A DNA stretch of 63,920 nt, from assembly GCA_015065505.1 (NCBI GenBank), contig SVQE01000004.1, forward strand, positions 1 to 63,920, given 5' to 3'. The notes beneath the pieces are model-generated. The model worked only from the letters and a program-made list of their open reading frames with translations, had not been told where the DNA came from and made no database searches. Made by a program: the position numbers and the translations under genes. Shown in pieces: positions 34,380 through 41,840 of the stretch; position 1 is the stretch's first letter, and each line of letters begins with the position of its first letter. Origin of the DNA: Oscillospiraceae bacterium. GTDB lineage: Bacteria > Bacillota > Clostridia > Oscillospirales > Acutalibacteraceae.

Positions 34380-35930
34380 CTATTTTGCAATATCGGAAGT
34401 TCTGCTTTCCCTGATGATGTTAACCATAATCTGACCGGGATATTCCATTTCTTCCTCAATTTTTTTAACGATTTCTCTTGCGATTAACGGCATCTTCTGG
34501 TCGCTGATAACCTCGGGCTTAACCATAACGCGAACCTCGCGTCCTGCCTGGATTGCGTATGCCTTTTCAACTCCGTTAAAGCTTGTTGAAATCTCTTCAA
34601 GCTGCTGAAGTCTTTTAATATAGTTTTCAACATTTTCTCTTCTTGCACCGGGTCTTGCAGCCGAAACAGCATCGGCAGCCTGAACAAGTGCGGCAACAAC
34701 GGTTTTGCATTCAACATCGCCGTGGTGTGCCTGAATTGCGTGAACAATAGCTTCGCTCTCTTTGTATTTTCTTGCGTATTCAACGCCGAGAGCAATATGG
34801 CTTCCTTCCATTTCGTGGTCGAGAGCCTTACCGATATCGTGAAGAAGTCCTGCACGGCGTGCCTGCTTCTCGTCAGTGCCGAGCTCGGCAGCCATAAGAC
34901 CTGCGATATATGAAACCTCGAGTGAGTGCTTAAGAACACTCTGACCGTAGGAAGTTCTGTACTTAAGTTTACCGAGAAGCTTAACAAGCTCGGGGTGAAT
35001 TGAGCCGCAGTTTGCGCTGATAACAGCCTTTTCACCTTCGGATTTGATAATAGCCTCAACCTCGCGCTTTGATTTTTCATACATCTCTTCAATGCGCGTC
35101 GGGTGAATTCTTCCGTCCTGAATAAGCTTTTCAAGGGTGAGCCTTGCAATTTCTCTTCTGACGGGGTCAAAGGAGCTTACTGTAATAGCTTCGGGTGTGT
35201 CGTCGATAATAAGCTCAACGCCTGTAATCTGTTCGATAGAGCGGATATTTCTTCCTTCTCTTCCGATAATTCTTCCCTTCATATCGTCGTTGGGAAGGGG
35301 AACAACCGAAACGGTTGTTTCTGCAGTGTGGTCTGCTGCACAGCGCTGAATTGCCGTGCTTATAACCTCTCTTGCCAAAAGGTCGCTCTGATCTCTGATC
35401 ATCTGCTCATATTCAAGAATGCGCTTGCTCTTTTCAATATCAAGCTCGGATTCCAGTGATTGCATAAGCTGTTTTTTGGCTTCTTCCTGAGAAAGTCCCG
35501 AGATTCTCTCAAGAATGTCAAACTGGCTTTTCTTGATGCTATCGATTTCAAGTAATTTGTCGTCAACTTCTTTAAGCTTTTCGCTTAAATGTTCACTTTT
35601 TGCTTCAAGTGTATCAGCTCTTTTATCGAGGTATTCCTCGCGCTGATTAAGTCTTTTTTCCTGCCTCTGAACTTCGTTTCTTCTCTCACGGATATCCTTA
35701 TCCGCTTCTGAGCGAAGTTTATGAATTTCGTCTTTAGCTTCGATTAACTGGGCTTTCTTTGTTGCCTCAGCTTCGGATAATGCGTTGTTTATAATTCTTG
35801 TTGCTTCCTGAGCGGCTGAATTTTTATCGTTAAGAGCCTTTTTATCTTTAACAACGGCTGTGATTACAGCGCCGAGTAATCCGAAAACAACAGCGCAAAC
35901 AACGCCGACTAAAATATAATAACCTGTCAT
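34380..35930 (-). CDS. rny: ribonuclease Y
   Basis: This membrane-tethered endoribonuclease initiates mRNA decay in many Gram-positive bacteria. The 516 residues run as expected: an N-terminal transmembrane helix (about 4-24), a long coiled coil (about 30-190), a KH domain with [12 protein letters not shown] near 218-229, and an HD domain with L-L-H-D-I-G-K near 362. TAGAAGGAGG-type ribosome site upstream (AGAAGGAGGTGC). Confidence 0.97.
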   Translation of the reverse strand: MTGYYILVGVVCAVVFGLLGAVITAVVKDKKALNDKNSAAQEATRIINNALSEAEATKKAQLIEAKDEIHKLRSEADKDIRERRNEVQRQEKRLNQREEYLDKRADTLEAKSEHLSEKLKEVDDKLLEIDSIKKSQFDILERISGLSQEEAKKQLMQSLESELDIEKSKRILEYEQMIRDQSDLLAREVISTAIQRCAADHTAETTVSVVPLPNDDMKGRIIGREGRNIRSIEQITGVELIIDDTPEAITVSSFDPVRREIARLTLEKLIQDGRIHPTRIEEMYEKSKREVEAIIKSEGEKAVISANCGSIHPELVKLLGKLKYRTSYGQSVLKHSLEVSYIAGLMAAELGTDEKQARRAGLLHDIGKALDHEMEGSHIALGVEYARKYKESEAIVHAIQAHHGDVECKTVVAALVQAADAVSAARPGARRENVENYIKRLQQLEEISTSFNGVEKAYAIQAGREVRVMVKPEVISDQKMPLIAREIVKKIEEEMEYPGQIMVNIIRESRTSDIAK

Positions 35931-36064
35931 ATCAATAGCACCTCCTTCTGTTTAGATTTTTTCATAAATTCAAATAGTTGCTGAATTTCAATTTCATCAG
36001 AAAAGGTACAGTTTAATTCGATATTTAGCTGAAATTCTAATTCTTTATTTAGAAATTCGGTTCT

Positions 36065-36093
36065 ATATTACACCTATATCTTGTATTTGTCAA
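36065..36093 (-). promoter_or_regulatory. promoter of rny
   Basis: On the minus strand TTGACA (36088-36093), 17 bp, TGTAATAT (hexamer 36065-36070). The leader of about 128 nt (35931-36058) is AT-rich, with two imperfect GAATTTCAGC/GAAATTCAGC repeats. The 290-bp space between rny and the next gene holds this promoter, the divergent one at 36155 and nothing else that I can support. Confidence 0.65.
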
Positions 36094-36154
36094 GCAAAAT
36101 CAGCGCTTAAATATTACCTATCGTATATCAAAAAACATTTGTTGAATTTTTTTG

Positions 36155-36183
36155 TTGACTTTAGCGCTTTTATGTGCTAAAAT
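36155..36183 (+). promoter_or_regulatory. promoter of the ABC transporter operon
   Basis: TTGACT (36155-36160), 17 bp, TAAAAT (36178-36183). No T-box or other leader structure is seen in the 30-nt leader. Confidence 0.65.
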
Positions 36184-36220
36184 CGGTTTACTAAATTTTT
36201 TAACAGAAAGAGGTAATTTT

Positions 36221-37255
36221 ATGAGCAAATTCATCAAAAAAGCTCTTGCTGTTGTTCTTGCAGTAACATTAGTTGCGGCTTTATTTGCAGGATGCAGCAA
36301 TGGCGGTAAGCAGGCAGACATCGGTCTTTTCTACTGTTCAGCAGAGGCAAACTCAAAGTATCAGGTTGAAAAGATTGCTGAAGAGCTTGAAAAGCTTGGT
36401 TACACAACAAAGGCTTATTCATTCGCAGACTCAAACGACCTTTCAACAGTTCTTAACACAGTTGTTTCTGAAACAAAGGCAATCTATGTTCCTACAGATA
36501 ACACATGTGCAAGTAACGCAGAACTTATTAATAATATTTGCGAGCCCGCAGGCGTTCCGATTATTGCAGGTGAAGAGGGAATCTGTGAAGGTTGCGGCGT
36601 AGCTACACTTTCAATTTCCTACTATGACCTTGGCATTGAAACCGCTAAGATGGCTTACGAAATCCTTGTTAACAATGCAGACATTTCAACAATGGAAATT
36701 TCCTATGTTGAGGCTTCAACACTCGTTAAGAAGTCAGTTCCGGAAAGAGCTGAGAAAGTCGGTGTTAAAATTCCCGACGGCTTTGTAGCAATCGGCGGCG
36801 AAGGTGAAGAGGTAGAGAACACAGTTCCGAGCGACCTCCCCACTTACACAGGCGACAAAACATTCAGTATCGGTATTTGCCAGCTTGTTCAGCACCCCGC
36901 TCTTGATGCAGCAACACAGGGCTTTATGGATGCGTTAACACAGATGCTTGGTGATAAGGTTACATTTGACGAGCAGAACGCTTCAGGCGATTCAGCAACT
37001 TGTGCAACAATCGTTAACCAGTTCGTATCAAAGAATGTTGATTTAATTCTGGCTAACGCAACTCCTGCTCTCCAGGCAGCTGCTTCAGCTACAAACACCA
37101 TTCCGATCCTCGGCACATCTGTAACAGAGTATGGCGTAGCTCTTGACATTGACGGCTTCGACGGTAAGACAGGTATCAATGTATCGGGTACATCAGATCT
37201 TGCTCCGCTTGCTCAGCAGGCAGCTTTATTCGAAGAGCTCAACATTGCTAAATAA
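36221..37255 (+). CDS. ABC substrate-binding lipoprotein, apparently circularly permuted
   Basis: This belongs to the TrpX/ABC_sub_bind (PF04392) family, which feeds a BPD_transp_2 permease. A signal peptide ends at lipobox L-F-A-G-C (Cys25). In family members the order is N-lobe (I-G-x-x-Q-x-x-x-H-P-x-L-D ... G-D ... A-T-P) then C-lobe (I-G-x-x-Y-x-S-x-E-x-N-S ... V-P-x-D-N-T). Here the C-lobe-like part comes first (about 33-195: I-G-L-F-Y-C-S-A-E-A-N-S; Y-V-P-T-D-N-T) and the N-lobe-like part second (about 213-344: I-G-I-C-Q-L-V-Q-H-P-A-L-D; A-N-A-T-P). The frame is unbroken and an acidic linker joins them. The ATG at 36221 follows AAAGAGG. Ligand unknown; tryptophan or another amino acid is possible by family. 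Confidence 0.88.
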   Translation: MSKFIKKALAVVLAVTLVAALFAGCSNGGKQADIGLFYCSAEANSKYQVEKIAEELEKLGYTTKAYSFADSNDLSTVLNTVVSETKAIYVPTDNTCASNAELINNICEPAGVPIIAGEEGICEGCGVATLSISYYDLGIETAKMAYEILVNNADISTMEISYVEASTLVKKSVPERAEKVGVKIPDGFVAIGGEGEEVENTVPSDLPTYTGDKTFSIGICQLVQHPALDAATQGFMDALTQMLGDKVTFDEQNASGDSATCATIVNQFVSKNVDLILANATPALQAAASATNTIPILGTSVTEYGVALDIDGFDGKTGINVSGTSDLAPLAQQAALFEELNIAK

Positions 37256-37279
37256 GATTAGTTTACAAAATTGATCGTT

Positions 37280-37316
37280 AATGGCAACGGGATGAATGTC
37301 TTGTTGCCATTGTTTT
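37280..37316 (+). terminator. intra-operon attenuating terminator
   Basis: AATGGCAAC / GTTGCCATT 9-bp stem followed by GTTTTT, between the binding-protein and permease genes. It would leave more binding-protein mRNA than permease mRNA, a common arrangement. Confidence 0.7.
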
Positions 37317-37406
37317 TGAAAGAGCTTTTAAGAAAAAGCATAAGTTCATAGCGGTCTGACCTTAATAGTTTATTAACGGTTCAGGATGAGAGGATATGGT
37401 GATTAA

Positions 37407-38318
37407 ATGGGTTCATTATTAGCTACAATGCCCGGTGCCGTTGCATACGGTATAATCTGGGGAATGATGGCAATAGGTGTTTTTATTACATTTAAAGTGC
37501 TTGATGTTGCTGACCTTACCGTTGACGGATCAATGGCAATAGGCGGTATAGTGCTTGCTGTTCTTGTAAAAAACAATGTAAATATTTATCTGGCTGTTGG
37601 AATTGCGTTTTTAGTAGGTTGCATTGCGGGACTTGTGACAGGAATATTCCACACATTTTTCGGTATTCCGGCGATACTTGCAGGAATTTTAACGCAGTTC
37701 AGTTTATATTCGCTGTTTCTAAGAATTTCTGACAAGAGCTCAAATGTAATGGTTAACGCCAGAAATATAAAGAATATTATGTTGACTTCGGGAAACAACC
37801 CTAAATCAATATTAGTGGGAGCTATATTTGCTGCAGTTTTGATTGCTGTTCTTTATTGGTTTTTCGGAACAGAGCTCGGTTCCTCAATTAGAGCAACGGG
37901 TTGCAATCAGGCAATGGCAAGAGCAAACGGTATCAATACAAGATTCAATGTTATTTTCGGTCTTGTTCTTTCAAACGGTATCGTTGCGCTTTCAGGAGCT
38001 CTTTATGCGCAGTATCAAGGCTTTGCCGACATAAATATGGGCAGGGGCGCAATCGTTATCGGCCTTGCTGCGGTAATCGTCGGTGAGGTTGTATTCGGAA
38101 AAATCTTCCGTAATTTTGCGCTTACTCTTGTTTCAGTTATATTTGGTGGAATAGTGTACTTTATTGTTCAGAATATTGTTATGTGGATGGGTATGGATCC
38201 AAACGACCTGAAACTTCTTTCGGCTGTTCTTGTTGCACTGTTCCTCGGACTTCCGTACTGGAAAAGCAAAATTGCCGCAAAGAATATAAAAAATAAGGAG
38301 GTTAAAGATAATGCTTGA
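37407..38318 (+). CDS. ABC transporter permease (BPD_transp_2 family)
   Basis: This 303-residue integral membrane protein has about eight to nine helices. It is the TrpY-like partner of the family: early F-K-V-L-D-V-A-D-L-T-V-D-G-S, then G-I-P-A-I-L-A-G-I-L-T-Q, and E-L-G-S-S-I-R-A-T-G-x-N near 155, the cytoplasmic coupling region. AGAGGA lies upstream of the ATG. It overlaps the ATPase gene by 8 nt. Confidence 0.94.
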   Translation: MGSLLATMPGAVAYGIIWGMMAIGVFITFKVLDVADLTVDGSMAIGGIVLAVLVKNNVNIYLAVGIAFLVGCIAGLVTGIFHTFFGIPAILAGILTQFSLYSLFLRISDKSSNVMVNARNIKNIMLTSGNNPKSILVGAIFAAVLIAVLYWFFGTELGSSIRATGCNQAMARANGINTRFNVIFGLVLSNGIVALSGALYAQYQGFADINMGRGAIVIGLAAVIVGEVVFGKIFRNFALTLVSVIFGGIVYFIVQNIVMWMGMDPNDLKLLSAVLVALFLGLPYWKSKIAAKNIKNKEVKDNA

Positions 38319-39108
38319 GATTAAAAATGTTCACAAAACCTTTAACCCCGGAACAATTAATGAGAAGAAAGCGCTCAATGGCATTGACCTTGTTCTTAAC
38401 GAGGGCGATTTCGTAACCGTTATCGGCGGCAACGGCGCAGGAAAATCAACAATGCTTAATATGGTTGCAGGTGTTTATCCTGTTGACTGCGGAAGTATTA
38501 TCATCGACGGTGAGGATGTTACCAAGCTTTCGGAGCATAAAAGAGCAAAGTATATCGGAAGAGTTTTCCAGGACCCGATGACGGGAACTGCTGCCGATAT
38601 GCAGATAGTTGAAAACCTTGCTCTTGCAGCAAGAAGAGGAAAAATGAGAGGTCTCGGTGCAGGTGTTCACCGTAAAGAAAAGGAAGAATACAGAGAACTT
38701 CTTGCCAGCCTCGGACTCGGACTTGAAGATAGACTTACATCAAAGGTCGGTCTGCTTTCGGGCGGTCAGCGCCAGGCAATCACGCTTCTTATGGCAACGC
38801 TCAAAAAGCCGAAGATACTGCTTCTTGACGAGCACACCGCGGCTCTCGACCCCAAAACTGCAAAAAATGTGCTTGATTTAACTCAGAAGATAGTATCCGA
38901 GCACAACCTCACAACTATTATGATAACTCATAATATGAGGGATGCAATCAATATCGGAAACAGACTCATAATGATGAACGACGGAAGAATCATCTATGAT
39001 GTTTCGGGCGAAGAAAAGAAAGCCCTCCACAAATCCGAGCTGCTTGAAAAATTCAAGTCAACCTCAGGCGAAGAGCTTGATAACGACAGAATGCTTTTAG
39101 CAGAATAA
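38311..39108 (+). CDS. ABC transporter ATP-binding protein
   Basis: This 265-residue nucleotide-binding subunit has Walker A GGNGAGKST (about 36-44), signature L-L-S-G-G-Q-R-Q near 149, Walker B I-L-L-L-D-E-H near 169 and an H-loop T-H-N near 210. The Walker B neighbour is E-H-T-A-A-L-D, usual for this family. AAGGAGG lies before the start, inside the permease gene. With the two genes upstream it completes a TrpXYZ-type importer. Confidence 0.95.
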   Translation: MLEIKNVHKTFNPGTINEKKALNGIDLVLNEGDFVTVIGGNGAGKSTMLNMVAGVYPVDCGSIIIDGEDVTKLSEHKRAKYIGRVFQDPMTGTAADMQIVENLALAARRGKMRGLGAGVHRKEKEEYRELLASLGLGLEDRLTSKVGLLSGGQRQAITLLMATLKKPKILLLDEHTAALDPKTAKNVLDLTQKIVSEHNLTTIMITHNMRDAINIGNRLIMMNDGRIIYDVSGEEKKALHKSELLEKFKSTSGEELDNDRMLLAE

Positions 39109-39141
39109 CAAAAACCGAGGATTTTTCCTCGGTTTTTTGTT
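39107..39141. terminator. bidirectional terminator after the ABC operon
   Basis: AACAAAAACCGAGG / CCTCGGTTTTTTGTT with ATTTTT loop; T-runs on both strands, serving also the dus-trmL operon. Confidence 0.88.
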
Positions 39142-39144
39142 ATT

Positions 39145-39179
39145 CAGTGTATAGTGGATAGTGGGTAGTGGATAGTAAT
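39145..39179. repeat. heptanucleotide tract (TAGTGGA family), copy 2
   Basis: CAGTGTA, TAGTGGA, TAGTGGG, TAGTGGA, TAGTAAT in exact 7-bp steps, again between a terminator and the 3' end of a minus-strand gene, as for copy 1 at 15663. Confidence 0.8.
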
Positions 39180-39674
39180 TCACCATTTCAGTTCGTGGAG
39201 CTGTCCTTTTGAAGATAATTCGGGGTAGTTCCACTGGCGTAAAACCTCATAGGTGCCTACGGCAACTGCGTTTGAAAGATTTAAACTGCGGATAATGCCC
39301 CTCATCGGCAGGCGAATGCAGAAATCGTGATTTTCTTTCAGCAGCGGCTCGGGCAGTCCCTTTGTTTCCTTGCCGAAAACAAGGAAGCAGCCGTCGGGAT
39401 ATTCAACATCGGAATGCGCCTGCTCGGCTTTTGTTGTGAAATAATAGAAGGTGCCGCCGCTGTTTTTTTCAAAAAACTCGGCGGTTGAATCATAATAGGT
39501 TATATCGAGCTTATCCCAGTAGTCAAGCCCTGCGCGTTTAACCTGCTTATCGGTTATATGAAAGCCCATCGGACCTACAAGGTGAAGCCTTGCGCCCGTT
39601 GCGGCGCAGGTTCGCGCAATATTTCCCGTATTCTGCGGTATTTCGGGTTCAATTAATACTATGTTTAACTGCAT
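39180..39674 (-). CDS. trmL: tRNA (cytidine(34)-2'-O)-methyltransferase
   Basis: This 164-residue SPOUT methyltransferase modifies the wobble base of certain leucine tRNAs. It starts with N-I-V-L-I-E-P-E-I-P-Q-N-T-G-N-I-A-R, followed by F-G-K-E-T-K-G-L-P near 92 and the trefoil-knot motif L-N-L-S-N-A-V-A-V near 130. The start codon overlaps the dus stop (TAATG), so the two tRNA-modifying enzymes are translationally coupled. Confidence 0.94.
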   Translation of the reverse strand: MQLNIVLIEPEIPQNTGNIARTCAATGARLHLVGPMGFHITDKQVKRAGLDYWDKLDITYYDSTAEFFEKNSGGTFYYFTTKAEQAHSDVEYPDGCFLVFGKETKGLPEPLLKENHDFCIRLPMRGIIRSLNLSNAVAVGTYEVLRQWNYPELSSKGQLHELKW

Positions 39675-40636
39675 TATTCCTGTTCCTTTATAATTCTTAC
39701 TGCCATTTCTTCAAGCTGTTCATAATGCTCGAAAGAGCAGATTTCCTTTCTCAGCGCTGCGCCGCCGCGCATACCCTTTGTGTAGTATGCCGCGTGATGA
39801 CGCGCTTCACGCATTGCGGTGTATTCGCCCTTGTATTCAATAATCTTTTCAATATGTCTCAGCATAACAGCCATCTTCTGCGTTACAGTCGGTTCGGGTA
39901 TAAGACGGCAGTCGTTAAGATATGCGTTAATTCTCTGAAAAAGCCACGGGTTGCCGAGCGCGCCCCTGCCAATCATAATTGCGTCGCAGTCAGTCTTTTC
40001 AAGCATTATTGCGGCGCTTTGCTCATCGGTTATATCGCCGTTGCCGATAACGGGAATTGAAACGGCTTTTTTAACATTATATATAAGGTTTAAATCAACA
40101 CTTCCGCTGTACATCTGCTGCCTTGTTCTGCCGTGAACAGCTATTGCCGAAGCGCCTGCCTTTTCAATGAGCTCTGCCATATGAACGGCGTTAATGCTGT
40201 TTTCGTCCCAGCCTGCGCGAATTTTTGCTGTTACGGGAATCGGCACAGCCTCAACAACGGCTTTTGTTATTTCATAAGCCAGCTCGGGATTTTTCATAAG
40301 GCTTGCGCCGCCGCCGTTCATAGCAACCTTCGGTGCAGGACAGCCCATATTTATATCAATTATTTCGGGCTTGAACTCAAGGCATTTAATTGCAGCCTGT
40401 GCCATAATTTCGGGGTCGTCGCCGAAAATCTGAACGCCTGCAGGGTGCTCATCGCCGAGAGTCAGAAGCTCCTTGCTTTTTCTGTCGCCCATTGTGAGCC
40501 CTTTTGAAGAAACCATTTCGCTCACAGTGTAAGCAGCGCCGTAGTTGCGGCACAGCTCGCGAAATGCTCTGTCGGCAATGCCTGCCATCGGCGCAAGAAA
40601 AGCAATATTATTAAACTCAATATTTCCAATTCTCAT
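39674..40636 (-). CDS. dusB: tRNA-dihydrouridine synthase
   Basis: This flavin enzyme of 320 residues reduces uridines in the tRNA D-loop. Motifs: L-A-P-M-A-G-I-A-D near 14-22, N-M-G-C-P-A-P-K near 96 with the catalytic Cys, K-I-R-A-G-W near 138, and the FMN-binding G-N-G-D-I / I-G-R-G-A-L near 198-225. DusB-like by overall pattern; which positions it modifies is not certain. Confidence 0.94.
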   Translation of the reverse strand: MRIGNIEFNNIAFLAPMAGIADRAFRELCRNYGAAYTVSEMVSSKGLTMGDRKSKELLTLGDEHPAGVQIFGDDPEIMAQAAIKCLEFKPEIIDINMGCPAPKVAMNGGGASLMKNPELAYEITKAVVEAVPIPVTAKIRAGWDENSINAVHMAELIEKAGASAIAVHGRTRQQMYSGSVDLNLIYNVKKAVSIPVIGNGDITDEQSAAIMLEKTDCDAIMIGRGALGNPWLFQRINAYLNDCRLIPEPTVTQKMAVMLRHIEKIIEYKGEYTAMREARHHAAYYTKGMRGGAALRKEICSFEHYEQLEEMAVRIIKEQE

Positions 40637-40657
40637 AAATCTACCTCATTAGCTGAT

Positions 40658-40686
40658 AATATAACATATAACAACATATAAATCAA
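40658..40686 (-). promoter_or_regulatory. promoter of the dus-trmL operon
   Basis: On the minus strand TTGATT (40681-40686), 17 bp, TATATT (40658-40663). Confidence 0.5.
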
Positions 40687-40741
40687 ACACCTTTGGTAAT
40701 TATATACAAAAAATCACGGGCGTTTTTCTACCTTTGCAGTG

Positions 40742-40770
40742 TTGAAATGTTATACTATATGTAGTAGAAT
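40742..40770 (+). promoter_or_regulatory. possible promoter of the phosphoribosyltransferase-like gene
   Basis: TTGAAA (40742-40747), 17 bp, TAGAAT (40765-40770). Other AT-rich -10 candidates (TATACT at 40751, TATAAT at 40771) lack a good -35 box. Confidence 0.35.
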
Positions 40771-40796
40771 TATAATATTACAGAAGGAGTGATTTT

Positions 40797-41438
40797 TTGA
40801 ACGAGATATATAAGCTTATAAGTCCGAGGAACGAGAATGTTTTCATTCATCTTGTTCAGGGGCATTTTGTTTCGGCAAATAACCATATCAATTATTATAT
40901 CGGAACTTCCGATGTTAAGCATAATCACGATGTTTCGGTTGACACGGCAATGCTGCTTTCCGAATATTATAATACTAACGATATTCCCGTTGACACTGTT
41001 TTGTGTTTATATGAAACACAGGCGCTCGGCGCATATATCGCGCACGAGCTTTCACGCCCGAATATGTTCAGATACGATTCAAAGCGCGAAATATTTGTTA
41101 TCGGCAGCGAATACGATGCAAGCGGAAATCTGATTTTCCGCGATAATCTTGTTCGAATGATTAAAAACAAGAATGTTGTTGTTCTTATTTCCGCTATAAC
41201 AAGCGGTAAAACCGTTGCGCGTGCTATGGAAAGCGTTGAATACTACGGCGGCAGGGTTGCAGGAATTTCAAGCGTTTTCAGCGCTGTTGATGAAATCGGC
41301 GGCGTTCATGTTAACACGATTTTCTCTTTAAGCGATATTCCCGAATACCGCGCATATCAGAGCCATAACTGCCCGATGTGCCAACAGGGAATGCCCGTTA
41401 TGGCGATTGCAAACAGCTACGGATATTCGGTGCTGTAA
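40797..41438 (+). CDS. phosphoribosyltransferase-fold protein with degenerate PRPP loop
   Basis: This 213-residue protein has the fold of type I phosphoribosyltransferases and resembles OPRTase-like proteins of Clostridia. The predicted PRPP loop reads V-V-V-L-I-S-A-I-T-S-G-K-T-V (about 125-138): the usual acidic pair (D-D or E-D) is replaced by Ser-Ala and T-G by S-G. A C-P-M-C-Q-Q motif is near the C-terminus. It may bind a nucleotide or act as a regulator rather than as an enzyme. The start is TTG with AGAAGGAGTGA upstream. Function not assigned. Confidence 0.82.
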   Translation: MNEIYKLISPRNENVFIHLVQGHFVSANNHINYYIGTSDVKHNHDVSVDTAMLLSEYYNTNDIPVDTVLCLYETQALGAYIAHELSRPNMFRYDSKREIFVIGSEYDASGNLIFRDNLVRMIKNKNVVVLISAITSGKTVARAMESVEYYGGRVAGISSVFSAVDEIGGVHVNTIFSLSDIPEYRAYQSHNCPMCQQGMPVMAIANSYGYSVL

Positions 41439-41465
41439 TTACGAATTACGAATTACGAATGACGA
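41438..41465. repeat. heptanucleotide tract (ATTACGA family)
   Basis: ATTACGA, ATTACGA, ATTACGA, ATGACGA in exact 7-bp steps, beginning at the last base of the preceding stop codon. The 402-bp gap 41439-41840 holds this tract, the leu promoter and the T-box leader. Confidence 0.88.
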
Positions 41466-41503
41466 ATTTTGGGGCTTGCAGCCGGCTAATTTTTAAATAA
41501 TTC

Positions 41504-41531
41504 TTGACAATATTTTTATATTTGGTATAAT
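41504..41531 (+). promoter_or_regulatory. promoter of the leu operon
   Basis: Consensus TTGACA (41504-41509), 16 bp, TATAAT (41526-41531). Confidence 0.8.
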
Positions 41532-41594
41532 ACAAACTACTAAATTAAATATAACCTATTTAAAGACTTTGATGCAGAAAAAGATTTTTCATTT

Positions 41595-41809
41595 TAGTTT
41601 CAGAGAGTCGGCGTGTGGTGAAAGCCGATACAGGGTGTTGAATGAATAGCTCTCTGCGGAGTTGATGCGCTGAACAGAAATCAATAGGCGCACCCGCTTA
41701 ACCGCGTTATCGGTTGAGGCATTGATTGATGCTAAAGGGCGGCTTTGCCGCTGAAATAGGGTGGTACCGCGTTTTTAACGCCCCTATACGTTAAGTGTAG
41801 GGGCTTTTT
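41595..41809 (+). ncRNA. T-box leader upstream of leuA
   Basis: The conserved T-box sequence AGGGTGGTACCGCG is at 41758-41771, followed by a terminator hairpin GCCCCTA / TAGGGGC with T-run (41780-41809). A stem I base pairs CAGAGAG (41601-41607) with CTCTCTG (41650-41656) around an inner TCGGC/GCCGA stem, so stem I is short (about 56 nt). Uncharged tRNA should pair with the leader and prevent termination, raising leuA expression when the amino acid is scarce. Leucine is expected from context; I could not assign the specifier codon by eye. Confidence 0.9.
41780..41809 (+). terminator. T-box-controlled terminator of leuA
   Basis: GCCCCTA (41780-41786) pairs with TAGGGGC (41798-41804), followed by TTTTT. 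The alternative antiterminator uses the T-box sequence just upstream. Confidence 0.85.
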
Positions 41810-41840
41810 ATTATGCTCCGCACAGAAAGGAGAAATAATT

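Noticed and set aside
35931..36057. Open minus-strand frame of about 40 codons in the rny leader
   Set aside because: It has no ATG, GTG or TTG at its beginning and starts downstream of the predicted promoter; probably chance in AT-rich DNA.
36184..36220. Tryptophan T-box before the TrpX-like gene
   Set aside because: The leader is too short and lacks the GGTGG T-box sequence.
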